64,000 nt of DNA, taken from positions 1-64,000 of the forward strand of contig CACMHG010000003.1 in assembly GCA_902613475.1 (NCBI GenBank), read 5' to 3'. A program made the position numbers and the translations under genes. The stretch is from K189A clade bacterium (GTDB lineage Bacteria; Pseudomonadota; Gammaproteobacteria; Pseudomonadales; Azotimanducaceae). Below the pieces are notes generated by a model. It saw nothing but the letters and a program-made list of their open reading frames with translations. It made no database searches and had not been told where the DNA came from. Each line of letters starts with the position of its first letter. Within the stretch, counting starts at the first letter, position 1. Below are positions 55,322 to 64,000 of the stretch, in pieces.

Positions 55322-56521
55322 TTAAAGAAAAGTGGCTGCCTTTTCTACTCCCGCCAGCAGAGCATCAACATCGGCTTCATTGTTGTACAGGCTAAACGAG
55401 GCGCGCACCGTGCCAGGAATGCCGAGCCGCGTCATCAGCGGCATATTGCAGTGGTGGCCGGAGCGCACGGCGATACCCTGTTGATCGAGTAGGGTGCCGA
55501 CATCGTTGGGGTGCCCGCCATCGAGCAAAAAGGAAATCACGGATGCGCGTTTATTCGGTTCTCCGATCAAGCGCAGTCCGGGTATCTGTTTAAGACCAGA
55601 AAGCGCCCTGTTGACTAGCTGCTCCTCTTGTCGAATCAGCTCATCCATAGGTAGGCCATCGATGTAGTCGAAGGCGGCGCCAAGACCCGCGCATCCGGCG
55701 ATATTTGGCGTGCCGGCCTCAAAGCGGAAGGGGGCTTGTTGATAGGTGCTCGCTTCGATGCTGACTTGGTCGATCATTTCACCGCCACCCTGCCATGGAG
55801 GTAGGGCGTTCAGCAGTTCGAGGCGGCCATACAATATGCCAATGCCTGTGGGGGCGAACATTTTGTGGCCTGAAAATACGTAGAAATCGCAGTCCATCGC
55901 CTGCACATCGATCCGGGCATGTAGTACCGCCTGGGCGCCGTCGACGAGGGTTAGCGCACCGACCTGCTTGGCCTGTTCTACAAGGTTGGCAACAGGGTTC
56001 ACTGCGCCGAGACCATTGCTGATGTGGGTAATGGCGAGCAGGGCAGTGTTTTCGGTAATCAGGCTCGCGGCGCTTTCGAGGTCTAGATCGCCATGCTCAT
56101 CAATATCGATGGCCTTGATATTGGCACCTGTGCGTTGGGCCAGAAGCTGCCAAGGCACGATATTCGAGTGGTGTTCTAGTTGGCTGATGACAATGTCTTG
56201 GCCCGCTTTAATGTTGCCCTCGATAACCTGGGCAACCAGGTTGATGCCCTCGGTGGTACCGCGAGTAAAAATCACGGACTCACGGTGTGCAGCATTTATA
56301 AAGGCCTGGGCCTTGTTGCGGCATTCCTCGAGTAGCGCCGTGGCCTCTTCGGCAAGTTCATGGGCAGCCCGATGCACATTGGCGTTGTGCTGGCGGTAGT
56401 AGCGATCAATGGTGTCGATAACCTGTTGCGGCTTTTGCGTGGTTGCACCGTTGTCGAGATATACCAGGGGTTTGCCGCGGCTCGTGCGCTGTAGGATCGG
56501 GAAATCGTCGCGAATGTTCAT
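55322..56521 (-). CDS. sufS: group II cysteine desulfurase SufS
   Basis: A 399-residue PLP enzyme that pulls sulfur from cysteine. The Schiff-base Lys220 is in FSGHKMFAPTGIGIL, the catalytic Cys358 in AVRSGHHCNM, and QLEHHSNIVPWQ near residue 114 is typical. The N-terminus reads MNIRDDFPILQR. Its start overlaps the sufD stop by 4 bp. It works with SufE to feed SufB. Confidence 0.95.
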   Translation of the reverse strand: MNIRDDFPILQRTSRGKPLVYLDNGATTQKPQQVIDTIDRYYRQHNANVHRAAHELAEEATALLEECRNKAQAFINAAHRESVIFTRGTTEGINLVAQVIEGNIKAGQDIVISQLEHHSNIVPWQLLAQRTGANIKAIDIDEHGDLDLESAASLITENTALLAITHISNGLGAVNPVANLVEQAKQVGALTLVDGAQAVLHARIDVQAMDCDFYVFSGHKMFAPTGIGILYGRLELLNALPPWQGGGEMIDQVSIEASTYQQAPFRFEAGTPNIAGCAGLGAAFDYIDGLPMDELIRQEEQLVNRALSGLKQIPGLRLIGEPNKRASVISFLLDGGHPNDVGTLLDQQGIAVRSGHHCNMPLMTRLGIPGTVRASFSLYNNEADVDALLAGVEKAATFL

Positions 56522-57630
56522 AGGCTTGCACCTATCTCTCGGACTCCGATCATGGTGTTCAGTGCGGTCTCTGCCAACGGGCCGTCAATGCATTGCCGCA
56601 AGAAACCCTGGCTGAGCAGTGCTTCGGCCGCCGCGTTGTCGATGCCTCTGCTGGTCAGGTAAAACAGGGCTTCCTGTGACAGGGTGCCAACCGTTGCGCC
56701 ATGGGAACAACTGACGTCGTCGGTATAGATCTCTAGTTCAGGCTTGGTATTGATGGTGGCGTTGTCTCCCATCCCTAAGTTTTTGTTGGATAACTGAGCG
56801 TCGGTTCCGCTCGCCCCATCGTGAATATGAATGCGGCCGTTAAACGTGCACTTGCCGCCATTGGCGACAATGTTATGAATAGTCTGTTCGCTACGGCCTC
56901 TAGGTTGTCGGTGTTCCAGAGTGATCTGCTGATCTAGCGCGGCCTTGTTGTCGACCATGCCCGCTGACACCAGTTTCGCTTCGGCACCCTGACCGTCCAT
57001 GATGATATGCAGGTCTTGCCTTCGCACACCGCAGCCTAGGACATGGTTGTTCAAGTGATAGCGAGCCGACGACTGCAGGCGCACGCTCGAGTACTGCCAG
57101 CTTGAAGTCGCAGAGTTCAAGGCATTGCGGGAATGGTTAACCTCGGCATTCGGGCCAATGTCGATCCAAACGGTCTGCTGCCCTTCGTCGCCCTCTATCA
57201 TCTCGATCAAAGTAAGGGAGGCGTTGGCGGATAGGTTAACGATGACAGGTAACGTGTTGCTCCTATGTATGAGCGTTACGGGATCCGTCACCGACCCTGT
57301 GATGTCCAGACGCATGGCCTCACCGACAAAACACAATCGCGCAAATGCTTCCGGACCCTGCTGAAGATCGAGCCCGGGCATTGGATTGCTAATGGTTTCT
57401 CGCCACCAGCGAACGCCAGTTTGCTGCTCACCATTAATGTGTGGCGCCTCAGCAGGCGCAGCGAGTTGCGTCAGAAAACCGTCGGCCTTGGTGTACTTCC
57501 AGCGCTCCCGGTGAGCCGGGCTGTTAAGGGCGCTCTGGATGACATCATCAATCGTGACGCTCGGTTCGCTTAAGCTCTCGGCGAGCCCAGCGGGCACTAG
57601 CAAAGTCTTTGGCAGCGCTAGGTCAGCCAT
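56518..57630 (-). CDS. sufD: Fe-S cluster scaffold subunit SufD
   Basis: A 370-residue SufD, the SufB paralogue of the SufBC2D scaffold. It ends with the beta-helix signature DDVSCSHGATVGTLSQEALFYLTSRGI, whose His is needed for assembly in E. coli. It overlaps sufC by 13 bp and sufS by 4 bp, so all three are translated together. The N-terminal 90 residues diverge as in most SufD proteins. Confidence 0.93.
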   Translation of the reverse strand: MADLALPKTLLVPAGLAESLSEPSVTIDDVIQSALNSPAHRERWKYTKADGFLTQLAAPAEAPHINGEQQTGVRWWRETISNPMPGLDLQQGPEAFARLCFVGEAMRLDITGSVTDPVTLIHRSNTLPVIVNLSANASLTLIEMIEGDEGQQTVWIDIGPNAEVNHSRNALNSATSSWQYSSVRLQSSARYHLNNHVLGCGVRRQDLHIIMDGQGAEAKLVSAGMVDNKAALDQQITLEHRQPRGRSEQTIHNIVANGGKCTFNGRIHIHDGASGTDAQLSNKNLGMGDNATINTKPELEIYTDDVSCSHGATVGTLSQEALFYLTSRGIDNAAAEALLSQGFLRQCIDGPLAETALNTMIGVREIGASL

Positions 57631-58373
57631 GCATAGCCCTTGGCTTCTAATTCCAGCGCCAAACTTTTGTCGCCGGACTCGATGATTTGGCCGTTTGATA
57701 AGACATGGACATAGTCAGGCACGATGTAGTCGAGCAAACGCTGATAGTGGGTAATAAGCACGACACCATTGCTCTCGCTACGATACCGGTTGACCCCGTC
57801 GGCAACGACTTTGAGGGCGTCGATGTCGAGGCCTGAATCGGTCTCGTCCAGCAGAGCTAGTTTGGGGTTGAGCAGCAGAAGCTGCATGATTTCGTTGCGC
57901 TTCTTCTCGCCGCCGCTAAAACCTTCGTTGACGCCGCGCTTTAAAAAAGCCGGGTCGAGATCGAGGGATGCCGCCAGTTCTCTGACCGTGCGCATGAAGC
58001 TAGCAGTATTTGGCTGTTCTTCCCCTCGCGCTCGCGCGAGGGAGTCGATGCTGGCCTTTAGGAATTCCATATTGCTCACACCTGGAATTTCCACCGGATA
58101 TTGAAACGCAAGGAACATACCGATCTGGGCCCGTTCGAAGGGCTCAAGATCGAGCAGGTTGTTACCGCCCAACATCGCCCCACCCCCACCAACGGTGTAG
58201 CCCGGTCGACCAGACAGTACATTGGCCAGGGTCGACTTGCCGGAACCATTCGGCCCCATAATGGCGTGTACTTCCCCTGCTTTGACCGTGAGGTTCAGGC
58301 CTTTGAGGATGGGCTGGGGGCCATCGTCGGTCTCAACGCTGGCGTGCAGATTTGATACATCAAGCAGGTTCAT
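57618..58373 (-). CDS. sufC: Fe-S assembly ATPase SufC
   Basis: A 251-residue ABC ATPase. Walker [10 protein letters not shown] lies near residue 40, the ABC signature [11 protein letters not shown] near 155 with Walker [16 protein letters not shown] after it, and the switch His in [10 protein letters not shown]. It powers the SufBC2D scaffold. Its ATG overlaps the sufB stop by 4 bp. Confidence 0.95.
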   Translation of the reverse strand: MNLLDVSNLHASVETDDGPQPILKGLNLTVKAGEVHAIMGPNGSGKSTLANVLSGRPGYTVGGGGAMLGGNNLLDLEPFERAQIGMFLAFQYPVEIPGVSNMEFLKASIDSLARARGEEQPNTASFMRTVRELAASLDLDPAFLKRGVNEGFSGGEKKRNEIMQLLLLNPKLALLDETDSGLDIDALKVVADGVNRYRSESNGVVLITHYQRLLDYIVPDYVHVLSNGQIIESGDKSLALELEAKGYAWLT

Positions 58374-59863
58374 CCAACCGCACCCTCTAGGCTGACTTCC
58401 AATAATTTTCCGGCTTCTACGGCGAATTCCATGGGCAGTTCGCGGAAAACCTCCTTGCAGAAACCGTTAACGATCATGCTTACCGCCTGTTCGGTTTCAA
58501 TACCGCGCTGCTGGCAGGCGAATAGCTGATCATCGCTGACCTTGGAGGTGCTGGCTTCGTGCTCGACCGTGGCCGAATTGTTCTTGTTCTCAATGTAGGG
58601 GAATGTGTGCGCACCGCATTGATCACCAATCAACAACGAATCGCATTGGGTAAAATTACGAGCGTTTTGCGCCGTGGGTGAGATCCGCACCAGGCCGCGA
58701 TAGCAGTTTTCGCTACCCCCTGCGCTAATGCCCTTGGACACAATCGTGCTCTTGGTGTTCTTACCCATATGGATCATCTTTGTACCGGTATCAGCCTGCT
58801 GACGGTTGTTGGTTAGTGCTACCGAATAGAACTCGCCAACCGACTCGTCACCGCGCAACACCACGCTGGGGTATTTCCAGGTGATCGCCGATCCAGTCTC
58901 AACTTGGGTCCAGGAGATCTTTGCCCGCGGCCCTGCACACAAGCCGCGCTTGGTGACGAAGTTGTAAATGCCGCCCTTACCGTTCTCATCGCCGGGATAC
59001 CAGTTCTGCACGGTGCTGTATTTGATCTCTGCGTCACCCATGGCCACCAGCTCTACCACGGCTGCATGCAATTGGTTCTCGTCGCGCATCGGGGCGGTAC
59101 ACCCTTCCAGGTAGCTTACGTGGGATCCTTCGTCTGCAATGATCAGGGTGCGCTCAAACTGTCCTGTATTGCGCTCGTTGATCCGAAAATAGGTAGAAAG
59201 TTCCATCGGACAGCGCACGCCCTTGGGAATGTAGACGAATGAACCGTCGCTAAAGACTGCGGAGTTCAGTGCTGCGTAGTAGTTGTCCCGCTGCGGGATC
59301 ACAGAGCCAAGGTACTTTTGCACCAGTTCTGGATGGCTGTGCACGGCCTCGGAGATTGGGCAAAAGATCACTCCGGCCGCTGCTAGCGTTTCTTTGAATG
59401 TCGTGGCGATGGAGACACTGTCGAAAACTACGTCGACCGCAACGTTGGTGCCTGCGGGTGTGCCGATGGCGGCTGGATCCGGCACCACGCCAGCCAGCGC
59501 GGCTTGTTCATGCAGCGGAATGCCGAGTTTTTCATAGGTTCGCAGTAACTCCGGGTCAACTTCGTCCAATGATCTGGGACCATCGGTCTGACTCTTAGGT
59601 GCGGAATAGTAGGAAATGGCTTGAAAGTCGATGGGCGGATAGTGAACATGCGCCCAGTTCGGTTCGCGCATCTCTCGCCATTTGGCAAAGGCTTCTAGAC
59701 GCCAATCGGTTAGCCATTGGGGCTCGCCTTTGCGCGCAGAAATGAAGCGCACGACACTTTCGTCTAATCCCGGCGGCAGCGTCTCCGACTCAACGTCAGT
59801 GACGAAGCCTGCGTGATATTCGCTGCCCGCTTCGACTAGGTCATCAACACTGGATTTAGACAC
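58370..59863 (-). CDS. sufB: Fe-S cluster scaffold subunit SufB
   Basis: A 497-residue SufB, first gene of the operon. Typical segments are [19 protein letters not shown] near residue 225, [21 protein letters not shown] with the conserved Cys, and the C-terminal [21 protein letters not shown]. It starts at GTG 59863 after AGGAGACC. No IscR/SufR regulator gene is next to it. The upstream 338 bp are shared with a divergent methyltransferase. Confidence 0.95.
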   Translation of the reverse strand: MSKSSVDDLVEAGSEYHAGFVTDVESETLPPGLDESVVRFISARKGEPQWLTDWRLEAFAKWREMREPNWAHVHYPPIDFQAISYYSAPKSQTDGPRSLDEVDPELLRTYEKLGIPLHEQAALAGVVPDPAAIGTPAGTNVAVDVVFDSVSIATTFKETLAAAGVIFCPISEAVHSHPELVQKYLGSVIPQRDNYYAALNSAVFSDGSFVYIPKGVRCPMELSTYFRINERNTGQFERTLIIADEGSHVSYLEGCTAPMRDENQLHAAVVELVAMGDAEIKYSTVQNWYPGDENGKGGIYNFVTKRGLCAGPRAKISWTQVETGSAITWKYPSVVLRGDESVGEFYSVALTNNRQQADTGTKMIHMGKNTKSTIVSKGISAGGSENCYRGLVRISPTAQNARNFTQCDSLLIGDQCGAHTFPYIENKNNSATVEHEASTSKVSDDQLFACQQRGIETEQAVSMIVNGFCKEVFRELPMEFAVEAGKLLEVSLEGAVG

Positions 59864-60201
59864 TAGGTCTCCTGTTTTTGGTGCACATCGTCACACACCG
59901 AGGGTGGTTTGCCGATGCGTTTAAGGCCGCGAATTCTACAGGCGCCTAGTTGCGCAAGCAAAAACCGCTTCTTGGTTAAGAACGTTTAGTGGGGGTGAAA
60001 CAAAGCCCTGCAAGAGGGCGAGGGTCACGGATTTCAGGCTACGTCAGGCGAAAGCTGGACAATAGGTCGCTCGATAAGATCCTTTCGCTTGGCGCGATTG
60101 TTCAGGGTTCATTAGGGCGTAGATTGCCCACAAATTTCGTCGCAGCTGATTCATACTGCGCCGCTAGCATCATCCACCCGATACAGACAAAAGGCCGCTT
60201 T
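59864..60201. other. divergent promoter region of the suf operon and methyltransferase
   Basis: A 338-bp gap that must hold the suf promoter on the minus strand. The methyltransferase frame is open back to GTG 59989, but that added part is not family-like. I could not identify a clear IscR, Fur or OxyR site by eye. Confidence 0.45.
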
Positions 60202-60834
60202 ATGCCCAAGCTGCAACGGCTCCCAGAAGAACACATTGAATTCGCCTACGGCATCTTTTTACTTCAGGACAGCCACAGGTTAGTCAAGGCTCTGAAGCGC
60301 CGCCATCAACCCTCGGTGCATGGTACACGCACCTGGGGTTCTGCGTATTTATTGATGGACTATCTGCAAGAGCATCCGCCAGCCAAGAATCGCAAGGTTA
60401 TGGAACTTGGATGCGGATGGGGCGCAACTTCCGTATTTTGCGCCCAACAGTTTGGTTCGAAGGTGACGGCAGTAGACCTGGATCCCGCGGTATTCCCCTT
60501 CGTCGATGTATTTGCCGAGATTAACTCGGTGTCGCTAACCAACAAGTGCGCCGACTTTAGCCGCCTTACGGGATCGTTTTTGGGACAGCACCCACTGATT
60601 ATCGGCGGTGATATCTGCTTCTGGGATAACCTGGTTAAACCTTTAAAGCTGCTGATCAATCGAGCCATCAAAAATGGCACCAAGCGCGTCGTGCTAACCG
60701 ACCCTGGCAGACCGCCGTTTTACGAGTTATGTGACCAGCTGTCGAAAACTCATCAGGTTACGCTGCAAGAGTGGTATGCCATAGAGCCAGACCGATTTGT
60801 CGGTGAAGTAGCGGAGATACGCCCCAGGCGCTAG
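60202..60834 (+). CDS. class I SAM-dependent methyltransferase
   Basis: A 210-residue methyltransferase of the METTL21/lysine-methyltransferase-like group. The SAM-binding motif I VMELGCGWGATSVFCA is near residue 70, acidic residue VDLDPAVFPF is at motif II, and GGDICFWDNL is at the post-motif region. The nearby VVLTDPGRPPF is expected for the fold. Substrate is unknown; related proteins methylate protein Lys or small amines. The ATG 60202 lacks a strong ribosome site, and an extension to GTG 59989 is possible but looks non-coding. Confidence 0.78.
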   Translation: MPKLQRLPEEHIEFAYGIFLLQDSHRLVKALKRRHQPSVHGTRTWGSAYLLMDYLQEHPPAKNRKVMELGCGWGATSVFCAQQFGSKVTAVDLDPAVFPFVDVFAEINSVSLTNKCADFSRLTGSFLGQHPLIIGGDICFWDNLVKPLKLLINRAIKNGTKRVVLTDPGRPPFYELCDQLSKTHQVTLQEWYAIEPDRFVGEVAEIRPRR

Positions 60835-61142
60835 TTCATCGATGGGGTGTTCGACAGGCATCCCAGGTAGTGCAGATAGGCACTGCGTAATTTTCTTTGC
60901 AGCGCCGCATCTTCCGTGCGCTCAATGGTCAGCCGTAGCTGCTCGGCAACAATGTCTGGCGTGGGTGGAATGGGCAGGCGCTCGGATTTTAAATTGCAAA
61001 GCGCGGGATCCTGCTTCGATGCTGTCACAGACGGGTGCGTGCTGCCTACGGGCTCATTCGCGAGTGCCTCGGCCACTGCGCAGCAAGGCCCGAGCAGGAC
61101 GAGGCAGCACCACAAGCGCAATCTAGATATCTGTTTCTGCAT
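60831..61142 (-). CDS. small secreted hypothetical protein
   Basis: A 103-residue protein with an N-terminal signal (LWCCLVLLGPCCAVAEALA) and a short helical mature domain (IVAEQLRLTIERTEDAALQR, then YLHYLGCLSN). It has no recognised family. It overlaps the methyltransferase stop by 4 bp convergently. A Met 13 residues upstream (61181) is an alternative start, but 61142 begins the signal. Confidence 0.6.
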   Translation of the reverse strand: MQKQISRLRLWCCLVLLGPCCAVAEALANEPVGSTHPSVTASKQDPALCNLKSERLPIPPTPDIVAEQLRLTIERTEDAALQRKLRSAYLHYLGCLSNTPSMN

Positions 61143-61269
61143 GACCACATGCTGCAAAATTTGCCGTCGATTTGCACCCATTTGTAGACTTGCGAAGCCA
61201 AGACGCTAAGCACTTGGTGTGAATCGAGGGTCATCTGGCCTAACATCGTCGCCGGCAGAAAAGGAGTCA

Positions 61270-61518
61270 GTGTTGGACCACGATATTCAAATCGACGCTA
61301 GAGGACTGCGCTGTCCGGAACCGCTCATGCTGGTAAAAAACAAGGTGCGGGAGCTGGCAGGCGGCGACGTGCTGCACATTCTTGCCACAGACCCAACCAC
61401 CGAGCGCGACTTTGAACATTTCTGTCAGTTTATGAAGCACGACTATTTGAAGGTTGATCGGGCCGGTTGGCAGGGCGACGACAAGGTGCTGCAGTTCTGG
61501 ATACGCAAGCACGGCTAG
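61270..61518 (+). CDS. tusA: TusA family sulfurtransferase
   Basis: An 82-residue TusA-like protein that relays sulfur for tRNA thiolation and cofactor synthesis. The sulfur-carrying Cys is in DARGLRCPEPLMLVKNK (CPxP motif) near residue 15. It starts at GTG 61270 or TTG 61273 after AAGGAG. The C-terminus DDKVLQFWIRK is typical. It lies 4 bp before epmC and may be transcribed with it. With suf upstream, the region is rich in sulfur-handling genes. Confidence 0.92.
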   Translation: MLDHDIQIDARGLRCPEPLMLVKNKVRELAGGDVLHILATDPTTERDFEHFCQFMKHDYLKVDRAGWQGDDKVLQFWIRKHG

Positions 61519-61522
61519 GTAA

Positions 61523-62083
61523 ATGAGGAGTATGGCGAACATAACCGACGCTGAACTGGCCAACTGCATTGCCCAGACCTTTGCCCAGGCATTCGGGCGG
61601 GCGCACAACACCCAGCTGATTGGCGGCGCGCTTGAGCCGCTCTACCGGCCTGCCACGAGTACCGCCCCAGCTACTCTGTATTTTCGTGAAGACTATCCCG
61701 CATCTGCACTCCATGAAGTCGCCCATTGGTGCATCGCGGGAACCCAGCGTCGCAGGCAGGAAGACTTTGGGTATCACTACATTGCGGGGCCCAGAAATGC
61801 CGAGGACCAGGTTGCATTCTTCGAATCGGAGCTGCGCACGCAAAGTTTGGAGCGGGCGTTCGCCCTAGCCCTTGGTCTGGAGTTTCAGCCCAGTGCGGAT
61901 AACGTGGAGGCAGACATCGATGCATTTACCCAAGCAATACAGGCCCATACCCCGACACTTCACGACTGGTTGGCGAGTTCTGCTGGTGCACGCGCCCGGA
62001 TCTTTATTCGGGCGCTAGAGCGCACACGAGAGCGCATAGCTCAGGATCCGCATCCGCCATTGGCTCTGGGGGCGGCGCGCTGA
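61523..62083 (+). CDS. epmC: elongation factor P hydroxylase EpmC (YfcM)
   Basis: A 186-residue EpmC, the enzyme that hydroxylates the beta-lysylated Lys of elongation factor P. The metal-binding HEVAHWCIAG is near residue 72 and the EDFGYHYIAGPR loop follows. ATG 61523 and ATG 61532 are both possible starts. It ends with TGATG shared with the next gene, so the two are coupled. EpmA, EpmB and EF-P themselves are not in the window. Confidence 0.92.
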   Translation: MRSMANITDAELANCIAQTFAQAFGRAHNTQLIGGALEPLYRPATSTAPATLYFREDYPASALHEVAHWCIAGTQRRRQEDFGYHYIAGPRNAEDQVAFFESELRTQSLERAFALALGLEFQPSADNVEADIDAFTQAIQAHTPTLHDWLASSAGARARIFIRALERTRERIAQDPHPPLALGAAR

Positions 62084-63162
62084 TGACGGATAAAGTTGAA
62101 TGCGTCGTTATCGGTGCAGGGGTCATCGGGCTTGCTGTGGCTGCACGATTGGCCGCGGCAGGTCGCGAGGTCGTGGTGCTAGAGCAGCATGACGCCATTG
62201 GCACCGAAACCAGTTCCCGCAACTCTGAAGTGATTCACGCCGGCATTTATTACCCTACCGGTAGTCGTAAAGCCGAGCTATGTGTGCGCGGCAAGGCACT
62301 TCTTTATGCCCATTGTGATGAATATGCCGTGCCCTACGATCGTTGTGGCAAGGTGATCGTAGCCACCTGCGAATCTCGGCGCAGCGTCGTTGACGGCTAC
62401 GTAAAACAAGCGGCCGCCAACGGCGTTACTGATTTACGCTGGATCGACCAGGCCGAGTTGCGCGCGCTCGAGCCGGAGGTGTGTGGAATCGGTGCGGCCT
62501 TGTCACCCTCGACGGGGATTGTTGACTCCCACGCCTTTATGCTCAGTTTGCAGGGTATTCTCGAAGCCAACGGCGGATTTATCGCCTTTCAAAATCCAGT
62601 GACTTCGATAGAAAGCAGCGACCAACTCACCGTGCACTCTCAGCAAATGTCCCTGGCAGCGGACTGGGTAATAAACGCCGGTGGTTTGCAGGCACCCGAT
62701 TTGTCTCAAAATGTGCCTGGCTCGCCCAAGGCCCACTATGCCATCGGTCACTACTACACCTACTCTGGTGCCCAGCCTTTTCAGCGGCTGGTCTATCCGA
62801 CTGCTGAACAGGGCGGCCTGGGTGTGCATGTCACCCTAGATCTGGGTGGCCAGGTAAAATTTGGTCCAGATGTGCGTTGGGTAGATGGCATTGATTACAC
62901 ATTCGATGACAGCCTGCGAGAAGAATTTGTCGCTGCCATTCGTACCTACTACCCAAAACTCGATGAGTCCAGATTACAGCCGGGGTATACCGGCATACGC
63001 CCGAAAATCGCAGGCCGAGGTGAGGCGGCAGATTTTCTGATACGAGGTCCGAAGGACCACGCAGTCCGTGGTCGTATCGACCTGCTCGGTATTGAGTCGC
63101 CGGGTCTTACGTCATCCCTAGCCATCGCTGAGCAGGTTGGCGAGCTAATGGCGCTCGGCTAG
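62083..63162 (+). CDS. FAD-dependent oxidoreductase, L-2-hydroxyglutarate oxidase-like
   Basis: A 359-residue DAO-fold flavoprotein close to L-2-hydroxyglutarate oxidase/dehydrogenase. The FAD dinucleotide fold VVIGAGVIGLAVAARLA is at the N-terminus. SSRNSEVIHAGIYYPTGS near residue 45 is the group signature. VNA-like INAGGLQAPDL and the terminal GIESPGLTSSLAIAEQV follow. It would return L-2-hydroxyglutarate to 2-oxoglutarate, a repair reaction. It starts inside the epmC stop (TGATG). Confidence 0.88.
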   Translation: MTDKVECVVIGAGVIGLAVAARLAAAGREVVVLEQHDAIGTETSSRNSEVIHAGIYYPTGSRKAELCVRGKALLYAHCDEYAVPYDRCGKVIVATCESRRSVVDGYVKQAAANGVTDLRWIDQAELRALEPEVCGIGAALSPSTGIVDSHAFMLSLQGILEANGGFIAFQNPVTSIESSDQLTVHSQQMSLAADWVINAGGLQAPDLSQNVPGSPKAHYAIGHYYTYSGAQPFQRLVYPTAEQGGLGVHVTLDLGGQVKFGPDVRWVDGIDYTFDDSLREEFVAAIRTYYPKLDESRLQPGYTGIRPKIAGRGEAADFLIRGPKDHAVRGRIDLLGIESPGLTSSLAIAEQVGELMALG

Positions 63163-63170
63163 TGAGCGCT

Positions 63171-64000
63171 ATGGCGGAATCATCAGCGCCATTACTGCGC
63201 CTAGGCTTGGTGGTTAATCCGCTTGCGGGCATTGGTGGCGCAGTGGGTCTGCAGGGGAGCGACGGCGAGGCCTTGCAGCGCGCCGCGCGGGACCTCGACG
63301 GCAAGCCGAGAGGGCAGGAGCGACTGACGATATTTTTAGCGGCGCTACAGAGGCAATTGGGCGACGATTTTGCGCAACTGGCCTGGTGCACGTGGGGTGG
63401 TGTGATGGGTGCGGAGGTTTTGGCTTCCGTGGGCGTGTCGGCGCGAGTGCTGGGCGAACCCGCAGCTCAAACTTCGGCGCAAGACACACGCTGCGCCGTT
63501 GAAACCCTGTGCACGAGTCAGATCGACCTACTGATTTTTGTCGGTGGCGACGGCACAGCGCGAGACGTGCTGGCAGCCATTGACGACAACACCTGTGCGC
63601 TGGGATTGCCCGCAGGGGTAAAAATGCACAGCGGCGTGTTTGCGATCAGTCCCAACGCGGCTGCTGATGTGGTGGCAGGCCTTGCCCAGGGGAGTTTGGT
63701 GGGCCGCATCGAACGGGAGGTGCGTGATTATGTGCCTGCATCCAATGACACCCCCACCGCCAGACATCAGGTCGTTGCCACCAAGCGCTATGGCGAGCTT
63801 TGGGTGCCGGAAGCCGGGGGCTATCTGCAACAGATGAAGGTTGGCGGCAAAGAGGACGAGGGCCTCGTGGTGCAGGAGATCGTCAGCTACTTCCTAGACA
63901 ACCCAGAACTCTATGCGGATAAAGCCATGGTCATTGGCCCTGGCAGCACCTGCCTAGCCATCAAGCAGGCGCTGGGCCTAAACGGCACGCTGCTTGGATG
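63171..64000 (+). CDS. ATP-NAD kinase family protein (AcoX-like), cut by the window end
   Basis: At least 276 residues, open to the right edge. It begins LRLGLVVNPLAGIGGAVGL and has the diacylglycerol/NAD kinase-type DLLIFVGGDGTARDV near residue 122 and GLPAGVKMHSGVFA near 145. A later VIGPGSTCLAI segment fits the ATP-NAD kinase/AcoX group. Its precise substrate is uncertain. The start is ATG 63171 or GTG 63162, the latter overlapping the previous stop by one base. The C-terminus is missing. Confidence 0.85.
   Translation, partial: MAESSAPLLRLGLVVNPLAGIGGAVGLQGSDGEALQRAARDLDGKPRGQERLTIFLAALQRQLGDDFAQLAWCTWGGVMGAEVLASVGVSARVLGEPAAQTSAQDTRCAVETLCTSQIDLLIFVGGDGTARDVLAAIDDNTCALGLPAGVKMHSGVFAISPNAAADVVAGLAQGSLVGRIEREVRDYVPASNDTPTARHQVVATKRYGELWVPEAGGYLQQMKVGGKEDEGLVVQEIVSYFLDNPELYADKAMVIGPGSTCLAIKQALGLNGTLLG

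Noticed and set aside
53920-59863. Possibility that the Fe-S genes are an isc rather than suf operon
   Set aside because: SufB, SufC and SufD are clear, the desulfurase is group II, and iscU, hscA and fdx are absent.

Overview
The window is a contiguous chromosomal segment from a gammaproteobacterium, most likely an aerobic marine heterotroph. Evidence for the class is a long (type II) QueF, an RdgC, an EpmC/YfcM-type EF-P hydroxylase and a 4.5S RNA. Evidence for a marine, Na+-using lifestyle is a Na+-pumping oxaloacetate decarboxylase (oadGAB), an AGCS Na+ symporter, a TAXI-type TRAP transporter, sulfatases and a TonB-dependent receptor. I cannot name a genus.

Layout. (1) 0.1-17 kb is a catabolic block: SDR, three hotdog-fold dehydratase-like proteins, an alpha-methylacyl-CoA racemase, LarC, RdgC, a secreted sulfatase, a phosphotransferase, a carboxylesterase, a TAXI-TRAP transporter, a frameshifted SdsA1-like alkylsulfatase and an AGCS symporter. 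Together these could import, desulfate, de-esterify and activate branched or sterol-like lipids. (2) 17.2-19.2 kb holds queF, a hexapeptide acyltransferase, the 4.5S RNA and tRNA-Ser(GGA). (3) 19.22-23.20 kb is a 3.98 kb integrative element in the 3' end of tRNA-Ser. It is flanked by a 15-bp direct repeat and carries a P4-type integrase, a coupled small protein, a truncated HK97-type capsid gene and two secreted cargo proteins. (4) 23.2-28 kb is a variable stretch of poorly known genes: a lipoprotein, a YeiH-like transporter, two XRE-like regulators and a DUF6482-like protein. (5) 28-34.3 kb holds an SsuD-like monooxygenase, an Ldh-family dehydrogenase, tRNA-Arg(ACG) and oadGAB. (6) 34.3-39.7 kb is a two-gene unit of a SPOR/CBM9-like/beta-barrel outer-membrane protein and a BisC/TorA-type molybdoenzyme. 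(7) 39.7-46.6 kb has a long non-coding stretch, a TonB receptor switched out of frame by a G9 tract, a lone periplasmic TonB domain and a membrane adenylate cyclase that may start at AUU. (8) 46.7-47.0 kb is a tRNA-Arg(CCU) split by a 248-nt group I intron. (9) 47-54 kb holds a nitroreductase, aroA, two acyl-CoA ligases and a glycosyltransferase pair of the arsenosugar-associated type. (10) 53.9-59.9 kb is a full sufBCDSATE operon on the minus strand. (11) 60-64 kb holds a methyltransferase, TusA, EpmC, an L-2-hydroxyglutarate-oxidase-like flavoprotein and a NAD-kinase-like protein cut by the window edge.

The best leads are the split tRNA-Arg, the poly-G-switched receptor with its TonB and cyclase neighbours, the compact tRNA-Ser element with a capsid remnant and twin secreted cargo, and the SPOR/barrel protein fused by translation to a molybdoenzyme. 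All calls come from reading translations and motifs; no database search was run.
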